Shown here piece by piece: positions 39,448-48,614 of a stretch of 64,000 bases of DNA. The position numbers and the translations under genes were made by a program. The notes under the pieces were generated by a model that worked only from the letters and a program-made list of their open reading frames with translations, was not told where the DNA came from and did not search any database. Position 1 is the first letter of the stretch. Each line of letters begins with the position of its first letter. The stretch is from Bacillus ndiopicus (GTDB taxonomy: Bacteria; Bacillota; Bacilli; Bacillales_A; Planococcaceae), in the NCBI RefSeq assembly GCF_000612805.1, contig NZ_HG964411.1, positions 1 to 64,000 on the forward strand, given 5' to 3'.

Positions 39448-39873
39448 TTACTCATCTTCTTCTTGCTGCCCATTCAACTGTTCATCTTTTGGAATTGTAA
39501 AAATAAGTTCGCCTTCCTCAGACATAAAATACATTTTACGCGCTAGCTTTGCAATATATTCATCGTCCTCAAGCTTAGCGATTTGTAGCTTTAGCATGTC
39601 CTGTACTTCTTGAATTTGCTCAAGCTCTGCTAGAACCTCTGCTTTTTTCTGCTCTTTCGCATCAAGTCGATCATATTGCTTCATTAGCATGCTGGATAAA
39701 CTAAAAATTATTATACTTGCTATAGCTAAGAAAGCCAGTATTCTGCGACGACGACGAATAATTTGGTGCTTGGAAGGTTTATTTTTCATATTATTTTCAC
39801 TAGAACGAACATAGTCATTGTCTAACTTTCTTACTCTGTTAGGTGATGGTTCCTGGTGATGTTGTTTGTTCAT
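39448..39873 (-). CDS. divIC: cell-division protein DivIC (FtsB-like)
   Basis: Bitopic septum protein that partners FtsL and DivIB. About 141 residues: a basic cytoplasmic N-terminus (IIRRRRR near 38-44), one membrane helix near 46-63 and an extracellular coiled coil (LDAKEQKKAEVLAELEQIQE). A conserved DEEYIAKLARKMYFM-type segment follows near 103-117, then an acidic tail. The ATG at 39873 has GAGGTG 6 bases upstream; a GTG 9 bases earlier overlaps that site. It follows yabQ by about 50 bases, as in B. subtilis. Confidence 0.94.
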   Translation of the reverse strand: MNKQHHQEPSPNRVRKLDNDYVRSSENNMKNKPSKHQIIRRRRRILAFLAIASIIIFSLSSMLMKQYDRLDAKEQKKAEVLAELEQIQEVQDMLKLQIAKLEDDEYIAKLARKMYFMSEEGELIFTIPKDEQLNGQQEEDE

Positions 39874-39923
39874 CTTGTCCACCTCACAATTTTGAATAAT
39901 ATAGCCATTATACTTTGTAAAAA

Positions 39924-40382
39924 TTATTTTTTAAAGCGGTTTCCAAGCACTACTTTATACAGTTTCATGACAGGAGTAAACACGAATATAACTATAGTCG
40001 CACACACTTTATAACAAACTAAGAAAAAGCGACTAATTATATAAACAATCCAATAAATTGGTCGAATTATGAGCAGCACAAACAATCGACCCATAAATCG
40101 GAAAAAGCGTCTAAACAATTTATCGTATGCAAAAATACCAGCTAGCTGAAATAGCGGATCAACTGCGCGCCACTGCCCTCCTTTTGTCACATATAAAAAA
40201 TAAAATGTACAAAATCCGAGAGCAATCCATACTATAAGCTCTAGCACTACGGCGCACTGACGAATCCATTGCCGTTTCGGTAGCCCTCCCAATACTGCTC
40301 GAGTACTGTCAACCACACAGCCGACAAATATGCCGCTTGCAAACATGATGACAGCACTCATTAGCTGTGCTGAAATAGTCAT
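39924..40382 (-). CDS. yabQ: spore cortex biosynthesis protein YabQ
   Basis: 152-residue membrane protein with about four hydrophobic segments (residues 5-27, 43-67, 98-120 and 122-143) and a basic C-terminus. The YabQ region reads SGIFVGCVVDSTRAVLGGLPKR near 16-37 and QWRAVDPLFQLAGIFAYDKLF. It localises in the outer forespore membrane in B. subtilis and is needed for cortex formation. Its start overlaps the yabP stop by 4 bases. Confidence 0.93.
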   Translation of the reverse strand: MTISAQLMSAVIMFASGIFVGCVVDSTRAVLGGLPKRQWIRQCAVVLELIVWIALGFCTFYFLYVTKGGQWRAVDPLFQLAGIFAYDKLFRRFFRFMGRLFVLLIIRPIYWIVYIISRFFLVCYKVCATIVIFVFTPVMKLYKVVLGNRFKK

Positions 40383-40675
40383 CCGAACAATTTATGAATA
40401 AAGCCCTTTGCTGCACTATCTTCCTCATCGTACTGCATGAGCTTCACATTGCCCTCTAATGTCAGAAGCCCCTTGTCCACATCTAAATGTACAATGCGTA
40501 GCTCCTCACCTCGAATTAGCAAATGTCCTTGAGATGTGTGAATGAAAAATTCCTCTTGATCAAAACGCTCAATTGCTTTTATAGATGTCATGTCCATTCG
40601 CTTGCGATTGCGAATTGTCACTAAATGTTCGCCCGACGGAATGGTATAGCGATTACTTTCTTGATGCAATGTCAT
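40379..40675 (-). CDS. yabP: sporulation protein YabP
   Basis: 98-residue beta-rich soluble protein with the family strings NRKRMDMTSIKAIERFDQEEFFI and LLIRGEELRIVHLDVDKGLL. Involved in spore envelope assembly together with YabQ. Of two in-frame ATGs, the one at 40675 stands 8 bases after GGAGG while the one at 40681 is only 2 bases away, so I prefer 40675. A sigma-E-like promoter lies just upstream (40705-40733). Confidence 0.92.
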   Translation of the reverse strand: MTLHQESNRYTIPSGEHLVTIRNRKRMDMTSIKAIERFDQEEFFIHTSQGHLLIRGEELRIVHLDVDKGLLTLEGNVKLMQYDEEDSAAKGFIHKLFG

Positions 40676-40704
40676 GTCCATCTCCTCCTTTTTGCTTCTG
40701 TCAC

Positions 40705-40733
40705 ACTTTATGCAAGAAAATGTGAAAGCATGA
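40705..40733 (-). promoter_or_regulatory. sigma-E-like promoter of yabPQ
   Basis: Minus strand TCATGCT (40727-40733), 14 bases, then CATAAAGT (40705-40712). The match is 5 of 7 to the -35 and 6 of 8 to the -10 of B. subtilis sigma-E promoters; yabP is sigma-E dependent there. Confidence 0.45.
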
Positions 40734-41260
40734 CTATAACAATCTATTAAAAAAAATTTCTATATTATAGTAATAAATTTTGTTTAAAATCTTAACAAGT
40801 CTAGATAAATTTCCAAAAATTGAGGAATAAAAAAAGGATGATGCTATAATTAATTTATTAAGCATGCTAATTATGCATTATTTTGTAATTCAGGGGACAC
40901 TACACGCATTAAGTATGCCAAAAAGGAAAAATCCTCAATACTAACCATATCATTTAATGGAGTCATCGCGGGTTAGACCGTGTGCATGGTTTGCCATATA
41001 GACGAAAATCACAAACAGGGTAAATTTTTGACGATGAATGATGGAACACAAGAAACTCATTGGAACTATAGAAAGAACATGCCAATAGTACTCTGATGGT
41101 TAGTGGGATTGTAGAAAGTTAGAAAAACACAAAAGAATGGAAAGGTTTTTGTCTCAATGATAAAGTATATGTGTTTAGAAAAAGGCTATATCACAATACC
41201 TGACAAAAGCTATAAACAATTAAATCAGAATTCGTTACAGTTGCTTTGTCGTAACATTAA
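40734..41260. other. intergenic region with no supported gene
   Basis: About 500 bases separating the divergent yabP and EAL-protein genes. It contains only broken frames. A 47-codon frame at 41157-41300 lacks a clear ribosome binding site. It may hold a decayed insertion, but no end repeats were found. Confidence 0.35.
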
Positions 41261-41288
41261 TTGTCAGTTGATCTATCATGATTATATG
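41261..41288 (+). promoter_or_regulatory. possible promoter of the EAL-protein gene
   Basis: TTGTCA (41261-41266), a 16-base spacer and TATATG (41283-41288), 84 bases before the start codon. Confidence 0.35.
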
Positions 41289-41372
41289 GATGTCTACTGA
41301 AATTCATTAAAGGTAAATCAACACTTCTGTTAATTTATAAACAACTTTGTGCGATAGGAGAGAGGTCTAGTA

Positions 41373-43286
41373 ATGGATTACTTAATTGATTTTTCAATCG
41401 AGGAAGCAAATGAACTTTTGCAGCAGCTCCTTCAAAATCAGGAACATTTTTTCTTTTCAGAGAAAGAATTATTAAAGTTATCGAAACAATCCATCGAGCC
41501 TATTTTGCAAAAAACATGCCTCGATATTGCGAAACTAATGAAGTGTGAGAGAGTAGAAATTTGGCTATTTAATGAAGAGCAAACAAAACTAAGACTAGAA
41601 ACAAGTTACGATAGCAGAGGAACTCACCCATTTTCTAAAGCTACACTTCTACAACATGAAGTTCCTGCCTATTTTGAAGCAATTGTACATAAACGGACAC
41701 TAGCCGTGGATGATGTGGCGACAGACCCTGTAATGCACGGCTTACGCGAAAGTCTTTCCTTGGAATATCATCCATTTCAATCAATGCTCGATGCCTCCAT
41801 CGTTTTAAATTGGGGAGTTGGTGGTGTTATTTGCTGTCTCTCTAAACAAAAACGACACTGGACGCCCGTTCATAGGCATGTTCTTGCTTCGGTGGCAGAT
41901 ATGTTTGCTTTTATATTTGACCGACTACATCGTCAAGAAACAGAGAACTATATTTACAAGCTAGCCTTTACAGATACACTAACAGGCTTAAATAATGAGC
42001 ATGCATTTTATAAGAAAACAGAGGAAAGTTTAAAAACACTTTCTGCAGAAGAGCGTGGTATTTTTATTTATATGACTTTAGATCAATTTACAAATGTCCA
42101 AAATGTACTAGGTCATGATGGTGGTGAAGAAGTGGTAATAAACTTTGCACAACGCCTACATAGCGCATTTCCAAAACCATCTATTATTGCTCGTATTGGC
42201 TTTGATCATTTCGTTATTTATTCACCTATTTCACTAAAAAACAACCAAGGTGCCATTCTCAGTAAAGAGATTACAAATACTTTAACAGAGCCAATGACAA
42301 TCCTTGGACAGGAAGTATACATGACATTTAGCTATGGTATGGCTTACTACCCTAATCATTTTGACAATGTCAAAGATGGCTTACAAGTTGCACAAATCGC
42401 ACTTGAACATGCCCGTAAACAAACTTCTCGCAAAGCTATTGGGCTTTATAAACCATCTATGCATACTTTTATAAAAGAAAGCTTATTGTCCGAAATGAAC
42501 TTACAAAAAGGGCTTGATTTAAAGCAATTTCAATTATTTTATCAGCCACAAGTACAATGCGATACAGGCCAAGTGAAGGGCTTTGAAGCTTTAATTAGAT
42601 GGCAGCATCCTGAGCGTGGACTAATTTCCCCTATTGATTTTATCAATCTAGCTGAATCAACAGGTCTTATTGCGCACATCGGAGAATGGGTTATTCAAGA
42701 AGCGGTGACGCAATTAAAAAAATGGCAAGCTGAGGGCAAAGATTACCTAACTGTGTCGATTAATTTATCGCCAGCGCATTTCCTTAATGCTGATTTGCCA
42801 GATTATTTATTAAAATGCACTGAAAGAGCTGGGATTGCCCCGCAAAGCTTAGTGTTAGAAATTACAGAAAACGTAGCAATCGAAGACCGAGATGCTGCAA
42901 GAAATCGAATGGCTGAGCTTAGAGCTATGGGCTTCTCCATTTCAATCGACGATTTTGGTACGGGCTACTCGTCATTTGCGTATTTGCAAAACCTCCCTGT
43001 CCATCAAATAAAAATTGACCGCCAGTTTATACGCAATATAAGTACTAATCAAAACAGTGCAGCTATCGTTCAAACAATCGTCCAGCTCGGAAAAACACTC
43101 GGACTACAGGTGGTGGCAGAAGGGGTCGAAACAAAAGCAGAATGGGATATACTTAAACAATTCGGTTGCGGCAGTATACAAGGGTTTTATTTTAGTAGAC
43201 CTTTACCTGTAAGTGAAATCAATGCTCTGTTCCAAAAAACAGCACTGGATTATCAACTATATTTACCTTTAAGCTTACAAGTATAG
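41373..43286 (+). CDS. GAF-GGDEF(degenerate)-EAL signalling protein
   Basis: 637-residue cytoplasmic protein, probably a cyclic-di-GMP phosphodiesterase. A GAF-type sensor spans about 45-185. A GGDEF-fold domain follows near 195-350, in which the active-site signature is replaced by RIGFDHFVIY, so it is unlikely to make c-di-GMP and may bind GTP as a regulator. The EAL domain (about 370-625) keeps FEALIRWQHP, EITENVAIED, IDDFGTGYSS, IKIDRQFI, VAEGVET and QGFYFSRPL, indicating an active hydrolase. No membrane segment is present. It lies alone on the plus strand inside the yabP-yabO interval, 30 bases before a pentapeptide-repeat gene. Confidence 0.9.
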   Translation: MDYLIDFSIEEANELLQQLLQNQEHFFFSEKELLKLSKQSIEPILQKTCLDIAKLMKCERVEIWLFNEEQTKLRLETSYDSRGTHPFSKATLLQHEVPAYFEAIVHKRTLAVDDVATDPVMHGLRESLSLEYHPFQSMLDASIVLNWGVGGVICCLSKQKRHWTPVHRHVLASVADMFAFIFDRLHRQETENYIYKLAFTDTLTGLNNEHAFYKKTEESLKTLSAEERGIFIYMTLDQFTNVQNVLGHDGGEEVVINFAQRLHSAFPKPSIIARIGFDHFVIYSPISLKNNQGAILSKEITNTLTEPMTILGQEVYMTFSYGMAYYPNHFDNVKDGLQVAQIALEHARKQTSRKAIGLYKPSMHTFIKESLLSEMNLQKGLDLKQFQLFYQPQVQCDTGQVKGFEALIRWQHPERGLISPIDFINLAESTGLIAHIGEWVIQEAVTQLKKWQAEGKDYLTVSINLSPAHFLNADLPDYLLKCTERAGIAPQSLVLEITENVAIEDRDAARNRMAELRAMGFSISIDDFGTGYSSFAYLQNLPVHQIKIDRQFIRNISTNQNSAAIVQTIVQLGKTLGLQVVAEGVETKAEWDILKQFGCGSIQGFYFSRPLPVSEINALFQKTALDYQLYLPLSLQV

Positions 43287-43316
43287 AAGAGTTTTTAATG
43301 GAGAAGGGGTCTTTGA

Positions 43317-43952
43317 ATGAAAATAAATATACCTAAAATCCCAGCACAATTAACTACGAGGAGTTTTTCTGATATTTTATATGAAGAATATCCTGAACTT
43401 GAAATGTGTGAAATTGTGGATTCGACATTTACGAATGAAGTGCTAGACAGAGTTCGAATCGATCAAGCTATTTTGAAAAATTGCCACTTTAACTATACAG
43501 ACTTTAGCAATATCCAGCTAACGGATGTCCGTTTCGAGAATTGCGATTTATCGAATATTAATTTTAGTAACGCTTCAATCCATCGTGTAGAGTTTATTAA
43601 TTGCAAGCTGCTAGGAAGCCAATTTCCGAAATCCTCTCTCGGCAATGTACGATTCGATAATAGTATTTTGCACTTATCTACATTCGATAATGCCAAGCTT
43701 GAAAAAATAGTATTTAATGGGGCTATTTTAACAAATACAGACTTTTATGAATGTAAATTTAAAGGGATTGAATTAAATCGATGTAACTTGAATGAAGCAA
43801 ATTTTGAACAAACTTCTTTAAAAGATATAGACATTAGCTCGTCTACCTTTGAATTACTTCATGTTTCTATCGAGAGCTTGAAAGGCTGTAAAGTATCGTC
43901 TTACCAGGCAATTCAGCTTGCTTCACTTTTCGGGCTGGTCGTTGTGGACTAA
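43317..43952 (+). CDS. pentapeptide-repeat protein
   Basis: 211 residues. About 30 tandem five-residue units with the A(D/N)LXX-like pattern run from residue 36 to 185 (for example CHFNYTDFSNIQLTDVRF and CDLSNINFSNASIHRVEF), predicting a right-handed quadrilateral helix. Some family members (Qnr/MfpA) mimic DNA and shield gyrase; this one is not clearly of that class. GGGG precedes ATG, and it follows the EAL gene closely, so the two are probably one operon. No signal peptide. Confidence 0.85.
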   Translation: MKINIPKIPAQLTTRSFSDILYEEYPELEMCEIVDSTFTNEVLDRVRIDQAILKNCHFNYTDFSNIQLTDVRFENCDLSNINFSNASIHRVEFINCKLLGSQFPKSSLGNVRFDNSILHLSTFDNAKLEKIVFNGAILTNTDFYECKFKGIELNRCNLNEANFEQTSLKDIDISSSTFELLHVSIESLKGCKVSSYQAIQLASLFGLVVVD

Positions 43953-44007
43953 CTAAGCCAACAGTCAGTTATAGCAAATATCAAAAACCCTTCAAAATAA
44001 CTAATAA

Positions 44008-44045
44008 ATAAGCCTCTCTCTTTATTTTTATAGGAAGAGGCTTAT
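44008..44045. terminator. terminator after the pentapeptide gene
   Basis: A 10-base stem ATAAGCCTCT (44008-44017) with AGAGGCTTAT (44036-44045) and an 18-base loop. T-rich sequence follows on the minus side; the plus side has only a weak run. Confidence 0.5.
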
Positions 44046-44066
44046 ATCCAGTGATCCAAAGCATAA

Positions 44067-44749
44067 TTATGCTCCCTCAACATCGTCCAGTTTTGTATAA
44101 TACAAATCTTTTCGCAAATAGACATCCTTATGCATTAGCTGTTCCCCTTTAAAGCGTAGCCAAATTTCGTCATCCGTCATCTGTCATGTGTTTTGCGTAC
44201 AATTGCCCAACGATTATAGCTTTGCAAACCTAACATATGGAGTAACTCCTGTGCATTTGCACGCGTCTTTAGGAAAGGTCTCCATTTTAATCAACGCTCT
44301 AACTCCTCTACACTTATCTATCCTTCCATATTCGGCGAAAACTGTTTATTAAATGTTGAAATTAAATTCACCACACACGGCGAACCACCATTAGTAGGCT
44401 TTAAATCGACAGTAGCAATACGCTCATCTATCCACATTGCTTGAAAAGCTGCATCATTAAGCTGAGGTAACAACACATCTTTCACCCGTCCAAAATTAAT
44501 ATCCGATGCTGTCAAAGCTGCAATTAAGCTTTTCTTATGAATGAATTCTGCGCCGTTATATAAGGCCGATTGCTTAGTAAAAGATGTTGTAATCGGCTTT
44601 GCTTCTACTTGTCTTTTTAATATTGCCAATGGCTTGCGTAATGGATAATCCTTTGTATCTGACAATAAGCTTAAACAATGGTCAAAAATTGGTGCTAACT
44701 CCCAATGATTTTCTTCTGGAGTATACAAAAATAAAATATTATTCGTATA
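44067..44749 (-). pseudogene. decayed HipA-like gene
   Basis: A minus-strand reading passes through several stops. The largest open piece (44728-44318) holds NHWELAPIFDHCLSLLSD, a pattern like the region of HipA-type kinases after the catalytic loop; NNILFLY precedes it. In the same frame, after stops at 44318 and about 44290, come RPFLKTRANAQELLHMLG and YNRWAIVRKTH. A frameshift near 44180 then leads to MTDDEIWLRFKGEQLMHKD and a stop at 44067. The N-terminal half is missing (a TAA lies at 44750). The HipA assignment is tentative; the decay is clear. Confidence 0.55.
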
Positions 44750-44839
44750 TTACTTCTAATTTAGAACATCAGCCCGACAAAAATTCCTCCATAGTTGCCC
44801 TCAACTATAGCGTTAATATTACTAATAAAATTCGAAATA

Positions 44840-44868
44840 TTGCGTTCATGAAAATGCTGACATACAAT
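44840..44868 (+). promoter_or_regulatory. possible promoter of the ABC exporter operon
   Basis: TTGCGT (44840-44845), a 17-base spacer and TACAAT (44863-44868), about 35 bases before the ABC ATPase start. Confidence 0.45.
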
Positions 44869-44902
44869 TGAAAGTACATTAAATAAGAGAGAGGGAACGC
44901 CG

Positions 44903-45631
44903 ATGAAGCACTATGCGATTTCATTAGATAATGTCGAAAAAAGCTTTCATCATAAACAAGTGATTGCGCCACTTTCCCTAAATATTCCAACAGGGCAATT
45001 AGTTGGCTTGCTAGGACCTTCAGGCTGTGGAAAAACCACTTTAATTAAAATGATTATGGGTATGTTAAAGCCTGATAATGGGCAAATTCAAGCATTAAAC
45101 TTGGCAGTGCCACATCAGCAATTACTATCAAGTATCGGCTATATGGCTCAATCAGATGCGCTATACTTGGACTTAACAGGTGAAGAAAATCTCAATTTCT
45201 TCGCAAAGCTTTATAATTTATCAAAAAGAGAGCGAACGCAACGTGTCGTCTATGCTGCACAGCTTGTACGTTTGAAAGACGATTTACACATTAAAGTAGC
45301 CAACTATTCTGGTGGGATGAAACGCAGACTGTCTCTAGCTATCGCTCTCTTGCACAATCCACCATTGCTCATTTTAGATGAACCAACAGTCGGTATTGAT
45401 CCTGTACTGAAAAAGGAAATTTGGCAGGAGCTAATGCGACTTAAAAATGAGGATCAAAAAACAATTTTAGTAACGACGCATGCAATGGATGAAGCTCAAA
45501 AATGCGACCAATTAATTATGCTACGCAATGGATATATTATTGCAAATGATACTCCACAGGCATTAAAGACACAATATGATGCACAGGATTTTGACGAGGT
45601 ATTTTTAAAAGCAGGGGGCGAAGTACTATGA
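44903..45631 (+). CDS. ABC exporter ATP-binding protein
   Basis: 242 residues, ABC-2 type (drug or lantibiotic exporter-like). Walker A LLGPSGCGKTTLIK near 35-48, Q-loop YMAQSDALYLDL near 82-93, signature YSGGMKRRLSLA near 136-147, Walker B LLILDEPTVGID near 155-166 and switch His in VTTHAMDE. The stop overlaps the permease start by 4 bases (ATGA). GAGAGGG lies 7 bases before ATG. Substrate unknown. Confidence 0.92.
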   Translation: MKHYAISLDNVEKSFHHKQVIAPLSLNIPTGQLVGLLGPSGCGKTTLIKMIMGMLKPDNGQIQALNLAVPHQQLLSSIGYMAQSDALYLDLTGEENLNFFAKLYNLSKRERTQRVVYAAQLVRLKDDLHIKVANYSGGMKRRLSLAIALLHNPPLLILDEPTVGIDPVLKKEIWQELMRLKNEDQKTILVTTHAMDEAQKCDQLIMLRNGYIIANDTPQALKTQYDAQDFDEVFLKAGGEVL

Positions 45632-46644
45632 GAATCGGCGCTATTGTCACACGAATCATTCAGCAAATGCGACGTGATCGACGCACTTTAGCCTTGTTAT
45701 TTTTCGCACCTTTATTAGTACTGACCTTAATGTCCTTTATTTTTAATAGTAATGAGGCAAACTTAACACTCGTCATCTCAAATGGCACTCCTCCATTAAT
45801 CGAAAAGCTACAGGCAGTAGATTTACACATTATTGAGCAGCAGAATTTTTCGGTAGAACAATTAAAAGAGCAACAGTATGATGGCTGGCTAATACTTGGG
45901 CAAGGAAATGTAAGGCTAACATTATTAAATAACGACCCATCAAGCTCCAAAGTATTAATAATGAAGCTTTCACAAGCATTGCAACCGCAGCAAGATGCCG
46001 CGCCTAGTTTGACGACTGATTATGTATATGGGGATAAGGATACTGCAATTTTCGATATATTTAGCCCTATGCTAATTGGCTTTTTCGTTTTCTTCTTTGT
46101 TTTTTTAATAACTGGCATTGCCTTATTAAAGGAACGAACTTCGGGTACTTTAGAGCGTTTACTAGCAACGCCAATTAAACGTGCCGAAATCGTGGCTGGC
46201 TATATGCTTGGCTATGGCTTATTTGCCTTTCTACAGACTGTTATTATTGTGCTATTTGGCATTTATGTACTAGATATTGTACATGTCGGCTCGATTTGGC
46301 TTGTATTATTAATAAATATGACTGTAGCGCTTGTCGCACTATCATTAGGCTCACTGCTCTCAAGCTTCGCTAGCTCTGAGTTTCAAATGATGCAATTTAT
46401 CCCATTAATCATTGTGCCTCAAATATTCTTTTCGGGTATTTTTCCGCTCGATAATATGGCGACATGGCTACAAAAAATCGGTCATTTAATGCCGCTCTAC
46501 TACGCGGCAAATGCTCTAAATGGCGTTATGTATAAAGGCGTTACATTTAGCGAAATTGCTACAAATTTGGCGGTACTCGCTAGCTTTGCCATCGTCTTTA
46601 TTATATTGACGACCTTTAGTTTAAAAAAATACCGGGTGCTGTAA
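45628..46644 (+). CDS. ABC-2 type exporter permease
   Basis: 338 residues: one N-terminal helix (about 23-40), a large extracytoplasmic loop to about 145, then five helices. The ABC-2 signature region LLKERTSGTLERLLATPIKRAEIVAGYMLGY (named by its ends) runs near 167-197, and IPLIIVPQIFFSGIFPLDNM follows near 263-282. The same layout is found in YhgE/LinG-like and DrrB-like transporters. Forms an exporter with the ATPase just upstream. A terminator follows within 20 bases. Confidence 0.9.
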   Translation: MRIGAIVTRIIQQMRRDRRTLALLFFAPLLVLTLMSFIFNSNEANLTLVISNGTPPLIEKLQAVDLHIIEQQNFSVEQLKEQQYDGWLILGQGNVRLTLLNNDPSSSKVLIMKLSQALQPQQDAAPSLTTDYVYGDKDTAIFDIFSPMLIGFFVFFFVFLITGIALLKERTSGTLERLLATPIKRAEIVAGYMLGYGLFAFLQTVIIVLFGIYVLDIVHVGSIWLVLLINMTVALVALSLGSLLSSFASSEFQMMQFIPLIIVPQIFFSGIFPLDNMATWLQKIGHLMPLYYAANALNGVMYKGVTFSEIATNLAVLASFAIVFIILTTFSLKKYRVL

Positions 46645-46661
46645 AACTAGGAAAACATATT

Positions 46662-46711
46662 AAAGGGTGTTGAGAAAAACAGAATTTCATCTGCTTTCTC
46701 AACACCCTTTT
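46662..46711 (+). terminator. ABC exporter operon terminator
   Basis: AAAGGGTGTTGAGAAA (46662-46677) pairs perfectly with the 46695-46710 arm and is followed by a short T run. Confidence 0.88.
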
Positions 46712-47569
46712 GTTAGGATATAAAACTTTTTCGCGATTATTTCTATTTTTTTACTGACTAAACGCTCTCTGTAAATATGTAAACATCACACTACAATTAA
46801 CATACACCCCTGTTTTTAATTAAATGTAGTTTTCATAATTCAGAGATTAAACTTTGCTTCAATATCCCTTTTAGCTACTAATTATAGTATAGGGAACTAG
46901 TTCTATTACAAAATTTAATACTTCTTCTACAGTTATCCTCCCCCTCCTTTCCACCATTTATTATTAGTTGAATTTTATAAATATAGTTAAAATGTAAACT
47001 ATAGTTAACTTTTTGATTTATTAACTCATTCTCTAATAAATCAATTAATTCAAAATCAATTATATTTAGTGAGTTACCACACGAGAGCCACATGTATCAC
47101 GCAGTAGCTAGAACACATTTTTCATCTATCCTAACAGCATACGATCTTTTATTACAGGAAGCATGAATTCAATGATACCAACAATTTTATACTTCCGCAT
47201 CTATCAGATGTGATGTATTTGAAGTGAATTTGCTCATGACGAGTTATTTATGTGTTTGTTGTGAATAACTTGGCGGTAAAATGGAGGATACTGTAAAAAA
47301 CAATGGCGGTATATTGGCGGACATTGGCGGTTTAAGAGGGCAATATTTGTTGCTATGATATAAGTGGCCTAGGGAAAGAATATTTATTACAGCGCTGTAG
47401 CTATACAACTGAAGGATGAATTATAACATGAAATTCGAAGAAAATGATAACAGTTGATTTCCGATATGGTAAAATATGTTTACGAATTTACTTATTACAA
47501 GTTAGAATTGAACCCAAAATGTAATAAATAATTACTGAAATGGAGTTTATTTTAGGAGGTTTCTGAAGA
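46712..47569. other. intergenic region with no supported gene
   Basis: AT-rich. A 71-codon minus-strand frame (46878-47093) lacks a convincing ribosome binding site. Four TGGCGG hexamers occur at 47271, 47304, 47315 and 47325; the last three are spaced 11 and 10 bases apart. Confidence 0.35.
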
Positions 47570-47918
47570 ATGAGATCCCAAAAAATACTTTTAATAGCTT
47601 TATTATTACTCTTGATTTCAGCTTGTTCAGATAAAAAAAATGGAAATGATGATTTAATAGAATATGAACAAGAGAAAAAAATTGCTTGGGAGTACTTAAA
47701 AAAACAAGGATGGGATAATAGGGTGGAAGGAGGTTGGGGAAAAAGCAAAAGTTGAGATGTTAGAAGTTAACGAAGATTATATAATATTTAACAAAAATTA
47801 TTTCGGTCAAAATGTTTACTCTATCTCTTTTGAAGACAAGGAAAATTTGGTGGTTGGCACTCCATCTATATTAGTATCAGAAAATCGCGAAATTATAGGA
47901 TATTCAAGAGAAGAATGA
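47570..47918 (+). pseudogene. frameshifted small lipoprotein gene
   Basis: Opens with AGGAGG 10 bases before ATG, a lipoprotein signal with lipobox LISAC (Cys near 19), then a charged segment with KKIAWEYLKKQGWDN. That frame stops at 47755. In the +1-shifted frame the sequence continues open as GEKAKVEMLEVNEDYIIF to a stop at 47918, which together would give about 115 residues. The shift falls at the run GGGGAAAAAG near 47736-47745. It could be a mutation, slippage-based phase variation or a sequencing error. Terminator directly after. I do not recognise the family. Confidence 0.6.
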
Positions 47919-47930
47919 AAGATTGTCAAA

Positions 47931-47976
47931 AAAATAGTCAGGTATCTGAAGGTCATTTCAGATGGCTGACTATTTT
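47931..47976 (+). terminator. terminator after the frameshifted lipoprotein gene
   Basis: AAAATAGTCAG (47931-47941) pairs with CTGACTATTTT (47966-47976), with a further ATCTGAA/TTCAGAT inner stem. Confidence 0.8.
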
Positions 47977-48614
47977 GCGCTAGATGAATGATATTAAAAA
48001 TAAAAATGATATATACGCAGAGATTACTCCAAATTATAACAAAAAACAATTCCCACAACACTACCTCTGTTTTTATCTTTATAGAATTAATATAGTTGGG
48101 ATTATAATATTTATTATTATCTTCAGAATACATTTTCAAGTAGATAAAATACAGTATATATAAAGGATTAGCTTTTGCTACTCTTTTTTTAGTGTGCTAG
48201 GCATGACAACTATATAGGTGTTGCAATCCCACTGTGGAGTAAGACTAAAGAAGCGCAATATACTTATCGCAGGAAAGGAAGAGTCCGCTAATAAGAAAGC
48301 TAGTACATAACATGTTTGTATATTTCATTGCTTTATCCAAAAATCATAAGTAGCATAAATCAAAATTTTTATGCCCTTTTTAGAGTATGTGATACTAGAA
48401 AAATATTATGCCTCTCCTTAGTTTCCATGTTCGTTAAACACCGACATATTTTTGTAAAATAATATCCTCCAGTAAAGTGAACTGTAAACAAATATCAATT
48501 ATTTAGTGACATATATATGTCTACATCATTTTCCTTCATTACTTAAATTCTAGATAGGTAAAATAAAAATTCCTAACATGATACAGTTAAGTCGAAGAAG
48601 AATACCCCATTCCT
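47977..48614. other. intergenic region with no supported gene
   Basis: More than 600 AT-rich bases; a minus-strand frame ending at 47816 overlaps the lipoprotein gene and has no ribosome binding site. No repeats or structures stood out. Confidence 0.35.

Noticed and set aside
40870..41130. possible remnant of a REP-type tyrosine transposase
   Set aside because: A few residues looked similar, but stops and lack of the catalytic motifs make it indistinguishable from chance.
41157..41300. 47-codon plus-strand frame
   Set aside because: Weak ribosome binding site, overlaps a promoter-like sequence, no family resemblance.
46878..47093. 71-codon minus-strand frame
   Set aside because: AT-rich, no convincing ribosome binding site or promoter.
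47816..48139. 107-codon minus-strand frame
   Set aside because: Overlaps the lipoprotein gene and its terminator and lacks a ribosome binding site.
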